From Acanthaster planci (taxonomy: Eukaryota > Echinodermata > Asteroidea > Valvatida > Acanthasteridae), in the NCBI RefSeq assembly GCF_001949145.1, contig NW_019091380.1, positions 2,013,791 through 2,048,889 on the forward strand: 35,099 nucleotides of DNA. Reading direction: 5' to 3'. The position numbers were made by a program, and so were the translations under genes. The notes beneath the pieces are model-generated. The model had not been told where the DNA came from. It saw only the letters and a list, made by a program, of their open reading frames with translations, and did not search any database. Numbering within the stretch: position 1 is the stretch's first letter; each line of letters opens with the position of its first letter. Shown here piece after piece: positions 8,899 to 20,300 of this stretch.

Positions 8899-9474
8899 AT
8901 CATTTACATCAAAAGACTGACGCAGACAAAAGCGCAGTGAGAGGGTGGTTGAAAAAACAGGTCGTCTGGCAAATTTATTTACCCGCTCGCGGTTATATAC
9001 CCAGGCCAACTACTTTACCAGAATCAGTCGAACCCAACGATGCACATCAGATGGATGTATTATATTTACCGTGGGACCGAGTTAAAAGAAAAACGTACAA
9101 GTACGCTTTGACCGTAGTGGACGTAGCTTCTAGATACGAGTAAAACCGCAAATCAAGTTACAGAAGCCATAAAACGGAGTTATGACAGGTCTCCATTGAC
9201 TTGGCCTAAAGACTCGGGGTCGGAATTTAAAGGCGAGTTTTAAAAAGTCTTGTTCAAAAACAAAATTGAAATTCAAGTGGGTGAACCCGGTGTTCATCGG
9301 TCGCAGGGAATAGTTGAACAAAGTAATAACTTTGGCCGAGCGTTTGTTTTGTCATCAGTATGCACAATAAATGTTAAACGTCGACGTGCGAAACGTGGAA
9401 CGAGTCAGTGATGCTAGACGGACCCAAACGTTCTTTCGTTAGAGAAGAACTTCAAGTGGTGCCAGAAAATACCG
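8895..9474 (+). pseudogene. DDE integrase (retroviral/Polinton type), broken
   Basis: The frame open from 8895 includes an N-terminal helical/linker region (RGWLKKQVVWQIYLPARG) and then the core: HQMDVLYL with the first catalytic Asp at 9054-9056. It ends at TAA 9141-9143. After a frame change, the core resumes with DSGSEFKG (second Asp at 9211-9213), a TAA at 9241-9243, and GVHRSQGIVEQ with the catalytic Glu at 9316-9318. The second Asp and the Glu are 34 codons apart, as expected for a D,D-35-E rve core. A few residues before DSGSEF appear deleted. The C-terminal part decays by about 9474. The enzyme would have inserted the element into host DNA. Confidence 0.85.
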
Positions 9475-9500
9475 AGTTGCCGCCTTCTTCCGATATTTGG

Positions 9501-10200
9501 TTATGACCAAATGCCAGCGTATATATCCCATTGGTTAAAATGTATCGTTTTGTGTCGAGTGAATGCAACGATAAATTTTTTTGAACGATCGTATAAAGCT
9601 GATGTCAATATGACCGTATGAGACACTGATCGTTTATGAACTGCGTTTCGTTTAACAAACAGTCTTTGTAAGACTCGTGACATAGGTCGTAATCGGTGAC
9701 GAGCTTTGTAACACCTTAGGCTTTTGAGTTCAGTGTCATTGGCGAGTTTGATTGAATACATCTTGGGTCTGATACAAACGGCTTCTGAAATGATTGCCCC
9801 GCCAAATTCGGCTTTAAATTTCCCATTGACTTTTTTGTTGGTAGGGTCGTACAAGTGGTGGTCTTAGGGATAGTTACTCAGATCAAACTGATCTTTAATT
9901 TGCAAAAGGTCTTTCTAAACGTTGTCAGTTTGGATCTCTATTAGTAAACTGTCTGTGTCAGTGTAAAATAAGCCTATTTGGTCGTTGTAACGGCTTTTCG
10001 TGAGCATCGTTGATAACTCTAGTGTAGCAACCCCGCATTAATTGGTTTGTCTAGCTTTACTCTGGTCTTGTACATTTTGATATAAGTCATGTCGCATTCT
10101 TTAAAAGTAATCGTTCTTTTAAAACTGGGTTTACTGGATATGCGTTTAAATTTTTTCAACAATTTTTCGTTCTTGTTGGGATGTTTCTGAGCAAATGCAG
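9501..10200 (-). pseudogene. family B DNA polymerase (protein-primed type), C-terminal half, broken
   Basis: On (-) the segment starts with KKFKRISSKPSFKRTITF and KTRVKLDKPINAG, as in the palm/finger region of Polinton PolB. A frame change follows near 10040. The palm motif FYTDTDS at about 9948-9968 supplies the two catalytic Asp residues. In-frame TAG (9915-9917) and TAA (9864-9866) follow. The rest (YDPTNKKVNGKFKAEFGGAI, SEAVCIRPKMYSIKLANDTE) is open to about 9760, then drifts out of frame. The exonuclease and first polymerase motifs are missing because the gene is cut at about 10200 by DIRS-like sequence. It would have replicated the element. Confidence 0.85.
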
Positions 10201-10995
10201 AATTACGAGCAGAGGTACTAACCCTGGGACCTGAATAGCCTACCCGGAAACTGCACAAAAACTTTCTTGCAAGATGTGGGAGGTCCTGAGTATTAGGGTA
10301 AGCCCGCAAAAAAGGGAGCATACTATTTAGTTTTCCGGAGTTGCTGCCAGCTGCCGGCACCAGTGCTGTGACGCAAGACTGTGAGTTTCCCCGACAACGG
10401 GTTGCGGGGTGGCCAAATGCCCTGCAGGTGGAGCAGCGATGCGCGAAGCGACACATGGGGCGATTGCACTGACCTCGGTTGAAGTCGTTACATGTAGGTT
10501 GACCAACCCCGGCGACTGGGCGCCGACCAGGCCCGGAATCGGTTCAGGAGTTAGCGGAAGTGGAGGGGTACGCTCACTTTGCTGGAACGGACGAGAATTA
10601 TGCTGGTGCGAAACGGGCACACCAAGCAGCATCAGCCAAAGTTCGGCATCAATAGTTGCCCAAGAGCGCGACGGCACACGCGCCTGGCGCAATCGAAACT
10701 GGATGTCGTACTCGCGCAAACCATACCCCACATGTCGAAATGCCGCAGAATGAATAGTGTCTGCTTACTTCAATAACGAACGAGCGTGGGTAGGATGTTG
10801 CAACAAATACACAAATGCAAAAACTAGAAACGCCGACGTCCACTGCTCGATAGACGTGATACGCGGAGCCTTCTTATGGGGACAAATCTGCCAAAGTGGG
10901 GACTCATTGGACCCGGTTGTAAAAAGCGTCTCTTCCCGTGCGACGACTTCAACAAGGTTCCGAATTCTACGTACTCCCCCTCCAAATTTTGTCTT
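10200..10995 (-). pseudogene. DIRS-like retroelement fragment: gag and start of pol
   Basis: On (-) the frame is open from 10995. It includes ITSIEQWTSAFLVFAFVYLL, a TAA at 10765-10767, and then GYGLREYDIQFRLRQA and WATIDAELWLMLLG, a pattern I associate with gag-like ORF1 of cnidarian DIRS-type (tyrosine-recombinase) elements. After a frame change near 10480, a Cys/His cluster follows (MCRFAHRCSTCRAFGHPATR). Then FLRAYPNTQDL and FRVGYSGPR resemble the join to the RT ORF. The fragment ends abruptly at about 10200 in polymerase sequence. RT, recombinase and terminal repeats are absent. Confidence 0.6.
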
Positions 10996-11337
10996 TTAGA
11001 TGTTGAGGAATCACGGAGAGCTAGGAGACCAAAAGAGGGTCATTGTTTAATACGACAGTTTTGTGTAGATCAAGGATTTATCAACCAGAAGGATGTATTT
11101 CCTTCTTTTGTAAAAATTGTAGCATTTTAATTTAAACGTCAAATAGGAAGCCAATGAAGTAGTTGTAAACAAACATGAGCGTCTTCAGGTGGATAGGTGT
11201 GTGCCTTTGTGACCCCAGAAGTGAAATGTGACAGACACAACATAGTTTTTAAATTGTTTATTACGCTTGCGTGTTCACGCACGCGTGCGATGTTGTTTGA
11301 CAAGGAGGAACCCGAATAATTAAAACTACTCATCGCA
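10996..11337. other. non-coding flank of the DIRS-like fragment
   Basis: The short open frames across 10757-11130 on (+) are shadows of the (-) gag frame or unsupported. Nothing else is recognised. Confidence 0.4.
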
Positions 11338-11672
11338 GCTAGGAGGATATATTGGGAAGGAAACAACAGGCTACCTAACATCAAGATTAGGAGAATATAA
11401 TATAATTATTATAATTTATATAGTATAAAATAGAAGATTGATTATAAAGGTTGGAAGAGTATTTGTTAAAAGTAAAAATCAGGAGACTAACTATCGCATC
11501 TAGGACAATCTTGAAAAAGAAAATCGGAGGTTGACAATCATGGCTAGGAGGATATATTTAGAAGGGAAAACGGGAGACTAACCATCAAGGCTGGGAAGAT
11601 ACTTTTAAAAGGAAAAGGGGAGACTAGTGAGGAGGATATTTTTAGAAGGAAAATCGGGAAACTAACCGGGTG
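11338..11672. repeat. degenerate minisatellite, unit about 40-60 bp
   Basis: About seven imperfect copies of a purine-rich unit follow one another, starting near 11338, 11384, 11448, 11498, 11543, 11590 and 11630. The common parts are CTAGGAGGATAT, then TTTAGAAGGAAAA, then GGGAGACTAACCATCAAGG. Unit length varies by internal indels, and one unit carries an AT-rich expansion at 11394-11430. Confidence 0.75.
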
Positions 11673-12539
11673 ATTGGTAGGGTGGGGGGTTTGTTTTCCA
11701 TACAGCATCAATTCCAGTCAGCATTGCATTTTAGGGCGCCTTAAAAAAGTTGGGACAGCGTGCACCTGCCCCAACTGGGTAACAAACTTTCAGCAAAACC
11801 GTAGCAGCTGTCCTAATGATTTGCAGGAATAAGCCTTGGGCCTTCTTTCACCTGTCTATAACTATCCTGTGTCCCATTTATCCACAGTTCTGCTGGTTGA
11901 TAGCAAGTAAAGCAATAGGGAGGGGCCGCTTCACTTCAACAGGAAGGAACCATTTTGACAATTCCCACTTTCGGAACTTGTTTGGCATAAAAGTGTTTTA
12001 TTGGCGGTCCAGAAGCCCTGAACGCTGCGAGACTACGCCCCCCCACACACACCCACACCACATCAGAGGGGCGTGGCTTGTATGAAAAAGGGACAAGTGT
12101 CACTGTCAAGGACTGCTATGTTAGAGATCAGCTGAACGGAAAGGAGGGTGGGCTTATCTCTATTTCTACCGTTTATAATGTCCTATCGGACGGGATACAA
12201 TCGACATGATACAATTCACCACATGATTCCTGTTACTGTTAGGCTAAGTGATCGTCAACATGCCTCCTGTAAATTACTTCTCAGCTGTTAGAGGTTAAGG
12301 TATTTCTTGCCAGTTTAAAAACTATGATTGAGCAGCTATCTGGCCTTTCTTGTCAGTTAACCACATATGAGCAAGTTCTTGTTTACTATGTACTTGATTG
12401 TACATTATAGCATGCAAATGCTCAGGAGTCGCTAAAACCATTAAACGTTTTAACTTATCTTCGGGCACTGATTCACTTTAGCTGGTAATTTTTCTTTTAG
12501 GTACTTGTTTCATTGCCATTGTATAAAGTTGTGACACGC
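11673..12539. other. non-coding stretch
   Basis: No supported gene. It contains a C/A-rich low-complexity run at about 12041-12062. The (+) open frame at 11816-12085 has no domain-like features. Confidence 0.4.
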
Positions 12540-12893
12540 GAAAAATGAATTTCTTATAAGTACCTAACAGGTATACAATTAAGCTCCTAAGCGCTTTTCC
12601 ATTATTATTACCCCTGCTCACTGGGCCAATTAAACATTCCAAATACCATCTCACCTCCCTCGGTTCGATGCTGCTATTTCGGCGCAAAGCAGCAAAATCA
12701 ATCACAATAACCATCTCTGCCCTCACAGAGTACCCAATTACTCCTGGATGGAGAGAGGCAATGAGTGACAAAGTGCGTTGCCCAAGGGCGCACGCACCAT
12801 GACCCCAGGACTGGATTCGAACCCGCAACCTGCAGCTTTACCCGCCGACTACGAATCTGATGCTCTTTTAAACACTACACCACGGCACTCCAC
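12540..12893 (-). repeat. tRNA-derived SINE
   Basis: Read on (-), the element starts with a tRNA-like head: an A-box-like TGGTGTAGTGTTTAAAAGAG (12863-12882) and a perfect B box GGTTCGAATCC (12813-12823), the internal pol III promoter. The head is followed by a non-tRNA body containing GGCAACGCACTTTGTCACTC and CCAGGAGTAATTGGGTAC, modules I recall from SINEs widespread in marine invertebrates. TAATAATAAT repeats follow near 12602-12612. The acceptor ends do not pair, so it is a retroposon and not a tRNA gene. The exact 3' end and target duplications are unresolved. Confidence 0.75.
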
Positions 12894-14164
12894 AGAAACC
12901 AGACATTTTATTTTTATATTATACACCAGAAATTATACTTTCATTTTCCGTAAATTCAAATGACATGAAATTACAGTGCTAGAGAATTAGCATTTCAAAT
13001 TAGCTGTGACACAGCTGAGGGAGCCTCAATCTCCATCGGACGCAAACGAAAATGTACACATTTCTAAAGAACGGTTCCTCGGCATTGAAATACCATTTAA
13101 AGCGCAAATAACAGAATACAGATGTGAAACAGAGATAAAACAATACATGCTTCATTATAAATTTTCTAATTCTATTTACTTTTTAAAAATCCTGTAAACT
13201 TCAATTGATTAATAGGGCTATTCTTTCGAAATCTTATCCTTGTTTTTTGTTCAACAGCAAAAACTAGGGGTTCATTTCGTACCGTACTTCAAGTGATGTA
13301 GTTCACTTTTAAAAAAAAAATTCCATATTGGCCAAATGCAAGTCAAAAAAGCCAAATAAGGTGCAAATACTCTTAGCAGTCTAGCAGTAATAATACTGTC
13401 AAAGGTGTCCCAGCACAAGATCACGCGACGCTTCAGTAGTTGCACTTGTGTGTCCAGTGTCTGTAGACTGTGTATGTTGGCCGTTTTCTTTGTAACCGAG
13501 ATTGCTCGTGCACTCAAAGAACTAGGCCTAATAAAGAATGCTCACTTCTTTAGTACATCGCACATTTTACTGTTGATTCATTAATTTTTTGTTTGATTAG
13601 GGTTACTTTCTTGTACTTTCGATTCGACGAGAAGCATTAAAGTGTCCGTGAAAAAGGGGTTTTATTTTCTGTAATTGAAAATTTTACGTTTTAAAACAAT
13701 ATCCAGGATGTAAAAGTTATGTTTGATTAATAAATGGGAGAATTTTTTTTGAGAAATGGCCCCACCCCTGAAAAGTATTTATTAATTGAAGATTCAATTG
13801 AAATGAACAGCTTTATCAAATCAACATGAAAATTGTAGATGAACCAGGTTAATCAATTCCTATTAATGCTACTTTCCGGATTGAAATCATTGATTGGGTT
13901 GAGTCTATAGTTTTATCTTCACATGGCAAACCACACTTACTCTCAAAGTTTCTTCGTCGGTAAACTCAATAGAAGATGAGGTGTAGATGACGTTTTGAAA
14001 AAAAATAAACTGAAGCCAAAATCAAATATATGTCTAGTTCCACACTTGCCAAATTGCCATTTAATCTCAGATCGGCATCAGTATTAGAAACAGAGATACC
14101 TTGATCAGATTTGTTTCAAGCTTCAGGATAAATTTATATTACTGAATTTTGAAAAAGACGCTAT
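12894..14164. other. non-coding stretch
   Basis: AT-rich with no supported gene. A short block at 13866-13890 resembles 2448-2475, suggesting a dispersed repeat. Confidence 0.4.
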
Positions 14165-14299
14165 CTCCAATATAGGAATAAAGATGTAGCCATTTTTGAA
14201 GCAGGAGATAACGACGCTGTGAAATAGGGATGTTGTTATTATATTAAAGATATTCAGATACTTTTTATACGCCATGACGTTGGAGAGTAACGTTTGAAA

Positions 14300-14376
14300 T
14301 CATAAATTTTCATAGCCATCTTGTCGCACTCCTTCAACGCTGTGCTTTATGCCATAAGTGAAGTACACGAGTAATC
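14300..14376 (-). CDS. exon 3 (last coding exon) of transporter copy 1
   Basis: The acceptor TTTGCCTTTCAG| precedes a 77-nt exon reading LLVYFTYGIKHSVEGVRQDG and ending at TGA 14300-14302. The YGIKHSVEG tail is typical of the CAT C-terminus. Phase matches the single base left by exon 2. Confidence 0.85.
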
Positions 14377-17256
14377 CTGAAAGGCAAAAAGCAGATTGTG
14401 AGAATTTTGTACATTTAACTTGTTACAGCTATTCAACCACTGAACCAAACCACCACACCTCCATAAAAAATATACTATTTAATTAAATTAATTTCCATTA
14501 TATTGTACAGTATGGTTTTGCTTTTCCATGTTTGAAGCCGCTGCTGTTTTTTTGCTTGTACTTCGCAGGTGCGTTGTTGGACTGTTGTCATGGACCTTTT
14601 GAATGGGTCGTTTTAGGTAGTGATGGGAATTTTTTTACTTCATTGCAAGGGAAGGCTCTGACCCACAGAGTTTACTAGCATCTTAATTTTGTAGAACAGA
14701 ACAGAATAAATCTGGTCTGATGTCAAAAGGTGGAAACATTACACTAAAATCATTAAAAAAACATGTCCAGACTTTGAAGAAAAATATTCATATTTCAGTA
14801 GTAGTTACTGTTCATTACAAACAGAGGGGACGCCTGAGGTGGATCTAAAAACTCACAGATTGGATTCATAAAATAAAAAGTTCGAAAGTTAATTGTGAGC
14901 CTGTCCTAATGATTTCAAGAACTGGGAACTTAATATTAAGACCGAATTCTGAAAGTTTGAAAAATACCAATTGGTATTACGTGTTCATTTAATATTTTAC
15001 TCTGTAAGGAGAATAGCCACGTGGTACTTTACCTATGCATGTCCACACGAGGACTTGAATGAAGGCTAGAAAATCAAAGTGAAGCAAGAGAATAACGCAA
15101 GACAGCAAGCCAGTCAACGGTGCGAGTGGCATCAATGGCACCTGTCATCCCAAAATAATGTCGTTCTTTTAAAGTGCATGAAATGTTTAATTGTTTCGCT
15201 TTTTATCAAGAAAAGATGATTCATTTTTTTATAAGTCCTATTTTATCATCCAGCATCTGAATCCCAACACCATCGTGCATCTGTATTTGCTATGATGACT
15301 TAAGGCTTTACAGAAAGGTTGCATACTATATGGACAGGGTGCGGACAACGGGGACCATCCCCCCACAAAATAATATTGGTTTCAAATTAATGAGAAAAGG
15401 GGCAAGGGGGCTAATTCATCTCCTATCCTTAAAAAAGTTTTGAAAGCTCCAAATTTGCCTTCACTCTTAGAGGGCCGTTTAAATTACTTTGAGGTATTCC
15501 CAAACGTTTGGCTCCTGGACAAAATCCCCAACCCCCTTGCAAAACAGTAATGTTTGAATAATATTACCTTGAACAGGAGCTCTTCTTTATATTGCGGCAG
15601 AAGCCACAAAGGGGTACACGCAATGAAAGACAGGGAACCACTGATGACTATTCCAAGTACTAACAAATGGTCACTTGCTCCCAAGAGGTCCTCCAGGTTG
15701 AAGGTTAGTAATCCCACGAAGAGGAACTCAAAGGTGACGTGCAAGCAAAGACACAGGATCACGGATCTAGTTTGATGTTTTCTGATCCACTGAGGAAGGC
15801 TGGTTGAGGCCTTGTTGATCAAAGATGGACGCATTGAGCGCTCCCTTCCAGCGTCGATGGTGTCAGCATGGCTTTCCTGCTTTGGCCCCCGCAAACTCTT
15901 AACGTCTTCGAAGCTCTGGCGTTGATTTATTTGTGGTGGAGACAGACCTTCCTTGAAACAACCAAGTTTATCAATGCCACCTACTTCCATGTAACCACTT
16001 TGCGTAGTGGGTGTGTAACGCAGAATAATTACCGCAAACACAATACCGGCCGTCTCCAGCGTAAATAGCATTGACGGCACTTGAATTAAAAACTTGATAT
16101 CAACAAACACACCAAAAACGATTGAAAGACACGCTCCCAACACAGTAGCCAATATGGGCGTCTTGGTCTTCTCGTGGGTCTTGGACAACATCGCGGGCAA
16201 AAGGCCGTCTCTTGACATCGGATAAATGAAGCGGGTCAAACTGTAAGATATGTTTAGAGTCCCACCCGTTATGCTGCATAGTGCGCCAATGGCTATAATG
16301 TACTTCATCCAACGCAACCCATCAACTTCATCAAACACCGCCTCAAAAGGAGATTTGAGATCGATGTTGCTGTATTCCGTTAATACAGTGATTGAGAGGG
16401 ATCCAGCCATATATATCAGCATGCTGATACCAAATGCTGCCAACAACCCTACCAAGAGATCCTTCGATTGATCTCGCGCTTCCTCGGCACTCAGTGCGAT
16501 AGCTTCGAACCCAGCGTATCCTATGTAAGCATTGATTATACTTGTTAAAACCTCATCAAGTCCAACCCCTTCAGGAGCAAAACCATTCTGTACAAGATAA
16601 GAGAAATCGGCGTGAATCATTGCCAAAACGAAAACTAAAATAAGAGTTGATAAAGTCGACAGCACAAACACCTTGTTAACCTTGGAGAATACATTCGTGC
16701 CGATTGAAATGACAGCACTAGATGCGAAAATCACCAATCCAGCGACAAAATCGGGATAGCTACCAAGAAGAGGGGCGTTCCATTCCTCACCTCCAAGAAC
16801 AAATTTGACGGTAGCATTTTGTATGTAGCCACCTGTAGCCTTGTCTAAATAGGCACTCCAGACTTGCGCTGTTACAGCAACACCCAGAATTCGCCCTGCT
16901 ACACCACTCCAACCAATCAAGAAAGCGACCATTTCTCCGAGTGTCGCGTACACGAACGAGTACGACGCGCCTGTTTGAGGAATCTGCAAGGCGCACTCTG
17001 TGCAGCACAGCCCAGCTAACAAAGCAATAAGTCCTGAGATGAAGAAAGTCAGAAGAGAAATCGGTCCTGCCACCACTCCCGCAATCTGTCCAGGCAGAAA
17101 AAAAACGCCGGAACCGACCATAGTTCCAACACCGATCATCGTTAAGTCAACTGCGCCAAGGCATCGATCTAGAGGTGTTGAACTCTTCGTCCATTGTACT
17201 GGTTTCCTGCGACACACTGAGTTGGAAATATCTCTAAACCACTGAAATAGACCCAT
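14300..17256 (-). CDS. cationic amino acid transporter-like protein (SLC7/CAT family), copy 1
   Basis: This is a three-coding-exon gene on (-): exon 1 17256-15568 (563 codons), exon 2 15141-15033, exon 3 14376-14300, with GT-AG introns and a total of about 624 residues, the usual CAT length. The first helix has the APC signature GVGTMVGSGVF (residues 43-52). Helix 6 has GFEAIALSAEE (about 249-259), matching the CAT substrate-site block. SRDGLLP (about 348-354) is also CAT-like. A long cytosolic loop spans about 420-490. The C-terminal exons supply the last helices, which CATs have in addition to other APC members, ending YFTYGIKHSVEG. It probably imports arginine/lysine at the plasma membrane. 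NAT at about 147 is a possible glycosylation site. A pyrimidine-rich acceptor at about 17298 suggests a 5' UTR intron. Confidence 0.9.
15033..15141 (-). CDS. exon 2 of transporter copy 1
   Basis: The acceptor is GATGACAG| and the donor is ATAG|GTAAAG. The 109 nt encode a hydrophobic segment (PLMPLAPLTGLLSCVILLL and following FDFLAFIQVLVWTC) forming the second-last helix pair of the CAT fold. It joins exon 1 in phase 0 (donor AAG|GTAATA at 15567) and leaves one base for exon 3. The second gene copy has an exon of identical length with identical splice sites. Confidence 0.85.
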
Positions 17257-17300
17257 CGTGAATATATCTCTTCGTTGACTTCAAAGGGTACGCCTGTTGT

Positions 17301-20300
17301 CACAGGAAAAGGAAAAAAATTCTGCCAATAATGGCAAAATATGGATGAGGTGATACCTTGTTGGCATGTCAAAGGAGCACATAGCTTGTCGCCATTTCAG
17401 AATTTGGCTGTAAATATTTATTCTACACAGGTACAGGAATAGCAACTCGGGATCCTGGGAAACAATAACAGACTCAATTAAAGGAAGGACCGATGCAACT
17501 TCCAAATTCCTTTAATTATTTCTAAAACCTCACATTTGATTCTCACATATTCCACACCAATTAATTATCAATTTGAATGATACTTTTGTTTACACTGCAA
17601 ATCTCTTCAGCATAAAGTTATAATCTCTGAAACTTATCTATTGACTTAATCTAACACCGGTTTCTTATAGAAGTCTTCAGTAATATTTCAGTGATAAAAC
17701 TTCAAATTAGTGTAAATACGACGATTTCAAGATTCTGAAGCCTATACGGTGTTTTATGCTTTTTCATTAATCTTTGTTTGGCATTTGATAGTTTGATCAA
17801 AAGAAATTATTTAGCATGAATAAGATGTTGAAATAACTCAAGGTAGCGAACGAATGCGGGAATGGAAAATCTAGACCATTGACCAGTGACATTTCGGGGT
17901 ACATTTGGCATTTTGCAAAGGGGGTGGCTTATTTTCTGGAGAGGGAATGTTAGGATCTGACCCAACTTATTCTCATGCCTGAAATCAAACATTACTGACC
18001 AGTACAAGGCGTAAAACACAATTCGCTGCGAGGTGAAACAGGGAAACCTAGCCACAAATGAAATCCATATTTTGCACTGTCACTCATAATATTTGTGGGA
18101 ACAGAGTATTACTTGATGAAATTCGTGCCTGGTAGAATTTTAGATTCACACGGTAAGCATCACTCATTTGCAAATAATATACTCAAACATTTCTGCCCCT
18201 CCAAGATCTTCATGGAATAATCTAGAAGACAGCAACAGGGTGATAATATCATCTCCATATCTAACGTTTTGACTATGCAAACTGTAAAAGAGCTATGGAT
18301 GAAGAATTCACATTTTGTACTTTTTCACAAAATAATCACCCTGTAGAAAGTGTTTATAAATAGGATAGAACCACCATTAATACTTCTTGGAAAAAAGAGA
18401 TAGTTGAAAAAAACAAAGACCCTAATAAGCCGCTGTCATACAGCTATAATTCTACATAATTCTACAGTTTAATGTTACGATTTTTACCTTGAAAATTTCC
18501 GTCAGTCGGACTGTTGATGTCGACACTTTAAATCTGACTATTGACAGCTATTTTCCTTTGTCTAATGCAACAGTTTTCCTCACGCAAGTATTTATCTGTT
18601 CTGCCCAACTCAACGACGTCGTTACATGCGTGCATTACGTGCATTCATAATCTCCAAATGCAAAGTAAATTCCCTGATTGATTCAGTTCTATTTTTGGCT
18701 CTTGCTCACCTATAACATAACTGTTATTTACTTCCCTTAGATTAAGGTCTGTCTCTGAAAACTAGTATTTGAATGATGTTCACTCATACTGAATTTTCAA
18801 CACGTGTTCTTTATCCCACATTCAATGGGCAATAGGATAACGAGGTTAATTTGCATCCATTATCCACTCATAAAAGGATTCTACCGCTCGTGACAGGAGA
18901 AATAAACAATACCGCAGGCTTTTACCTCTCCTGGTAAAAATCCATAATTAAAGAGACAAGATTTTTATCCTCGCCCAATTTATACACAATTTTGTCATTT
19001 GTCGGGGGTTTCGAAAGGCATTATATATTACGCGTCACAATGGAAATGCACATATTCACCAAGACATCAACTGAATAACCTTCCCTTTTCATGCCAGATC
19101 GTTTGCAAACTTAATGCATCAAGGTAACAATCAAATACTTTGCTCAGAGTTCATTCATACGAATAAATGAAGTAGAACATTTTTAAAAGGGGGATAAGAA
19201 AATGCGAGAATTGCTAGACTTTAACATTAACATTTAACATTTTCATTAACTTCAAGTTCGCTTCTAGGAATAATATTGTAGTATGGACTGGTCGGGTCTC
19301 AAGATATAATTTTTTTCTCTGCACAATTTTCCCACAAAACACAGCTTAGATCAATGCATAGATCTTATCTTCACGAGTTTCTTTGTAAGCTTTGCGTTCA
19401 ACTTTGAGGCGTCCTCCTTGGTATTTGAGCAATTCCATTTGGATTAGGGGTGTTTAGTCGGAAATCTGTGAAGCTAGCTTGTGCCGTACATGTACCAGTA
19501 GCATTTTCATGTATCTTCACAGATTATAATAAAACGGGCCCAACAGTGACTTAAAACAAAGCACAGTATGTGTAGAGACAATAAAAGTATCAGATTTCAT
19601 CTGTGACCAGAAATTTAGCTTTTACTGATTCATATGAAATATGATAAGCTAAAATATACCACGACCAATGTATAGTGCAGCCAGGTTACCTAAATGTATC
19701 CAAAACATTTACTGAGTTGTCACATCGTTTAACTTATACATGTACAAGTATTCCTGGGATGCAACCGTAGCTTTAAAAAAGAAGCAATTCCAATCTTCAT
19801 AAAGACCTTCTTACAGTGTTTTTCAACATTCATTGGCATGATTGTGAAGAGAGAAAAACAAGAAAATCAGTTGATCCGAGGAAATGTTCCATACCTGATA
19901 ATCAAGAACACAAAATAACTGTCTAAAAGCTACAGAACAAGTAAAATCATCAATTACTTCATCAAGACATAAATACACACTAGAATTTCTTGAAAGGAAA
20001 AGAGAGTTGCTGAATTGCCACCGGTGCAAGTTACATGTAGTATCAAAAATCTATTTACAAGAAACAATTGAACAAACAGAAAATTGCATGTTTTAGCAAG
20101 ATACTGGCACAAGGTTCGTTCAGATCATTATGAGGCATCTTTTGTGAAATAATTATTGTCAAGTAGGGTAGTATTCTAATCAGAGGTTGGGCCACACTTA
20201 TAACATCTTTTCGTGCTCCAACATCATGTTCAAAATCATAATACAAGTACAGGTAGCTGTGAAATAGGCCTACTAAGTAAAAATCATCCTTTACAAACAA

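Larger units (their letters stand above)
3539..10200. mobile_element. decayed Polinton/Maverick (adintovirus-like) element
   Basis: The block holds a DDE integrase remnant, the C-terminal part of a family B DNA polymerase with the YTDTDS palm motif, a capsid-like remnant and many small genes with membrane segments. They are arranged in alternating strand blocks: (+) at left, (-) 4772-8250, (+) 8257 to about 9474, (-) polymerase. That gene set is the hallmark of Polintons/Mavericks. Most genes carry stops or frameshifts, so this is a fossil. The packaging ATPase, protease, polymerase N-terminus and terminal inverted repeats were not found. The right side is truncated by a DIRS-like fragment. 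The strand layout and the recurrent A/T-rich pre-ATG motif on the (-) block support a single element. Confidence 0.8.
14165..17300. repeat. tandem duplication unit, copy 1
   Basis: This segment matches 24757-28040 in the same orientation across exons, introns and 3' flank. For example, TTTTTGAAGCAGGAGATAA at 14195 and CCACACGAGGACTTGAATG at 15042 recur in the second copy. Similarity fades just 5' of the transporter start codon. The unit offset is about 10.6-10.7 kb. Confidence 0.9.

Noticed and set aside
10409-10753. 114-codon (+) open frame
   Set aside because: Antisense to the DIRS-like gag/zinc-knuckle region, which carries recognisable motifs on (-).
10757-11130. open frames on (+) over 80 codons
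   Set aside because: They lie antisense to the DIRS-like gag frame, show no domain-like features, and their continuation past 10996 is not supported.
11816-12085. 89-codon (+) open frame
   Set aside because: Ends in low-complexity CA-rich sequence, no domain features or splice support.
12811-12893. tRNA gene on (-) with B box GGTTCGAATCC
   Set aside because: The 5' and 3' acceptor ends do not pair and the anticodon stem is imperfect; the sequence continues into a SINE body.
15484-15567. extension of transporter exon 1 to the next stop
   Set aside because: A strong GT donor (AAG|GTAATA) at 15567 is conserved in both copies and the extended peptide is not CAT-like; exons 2 and 3 supply the expected C-terminus.
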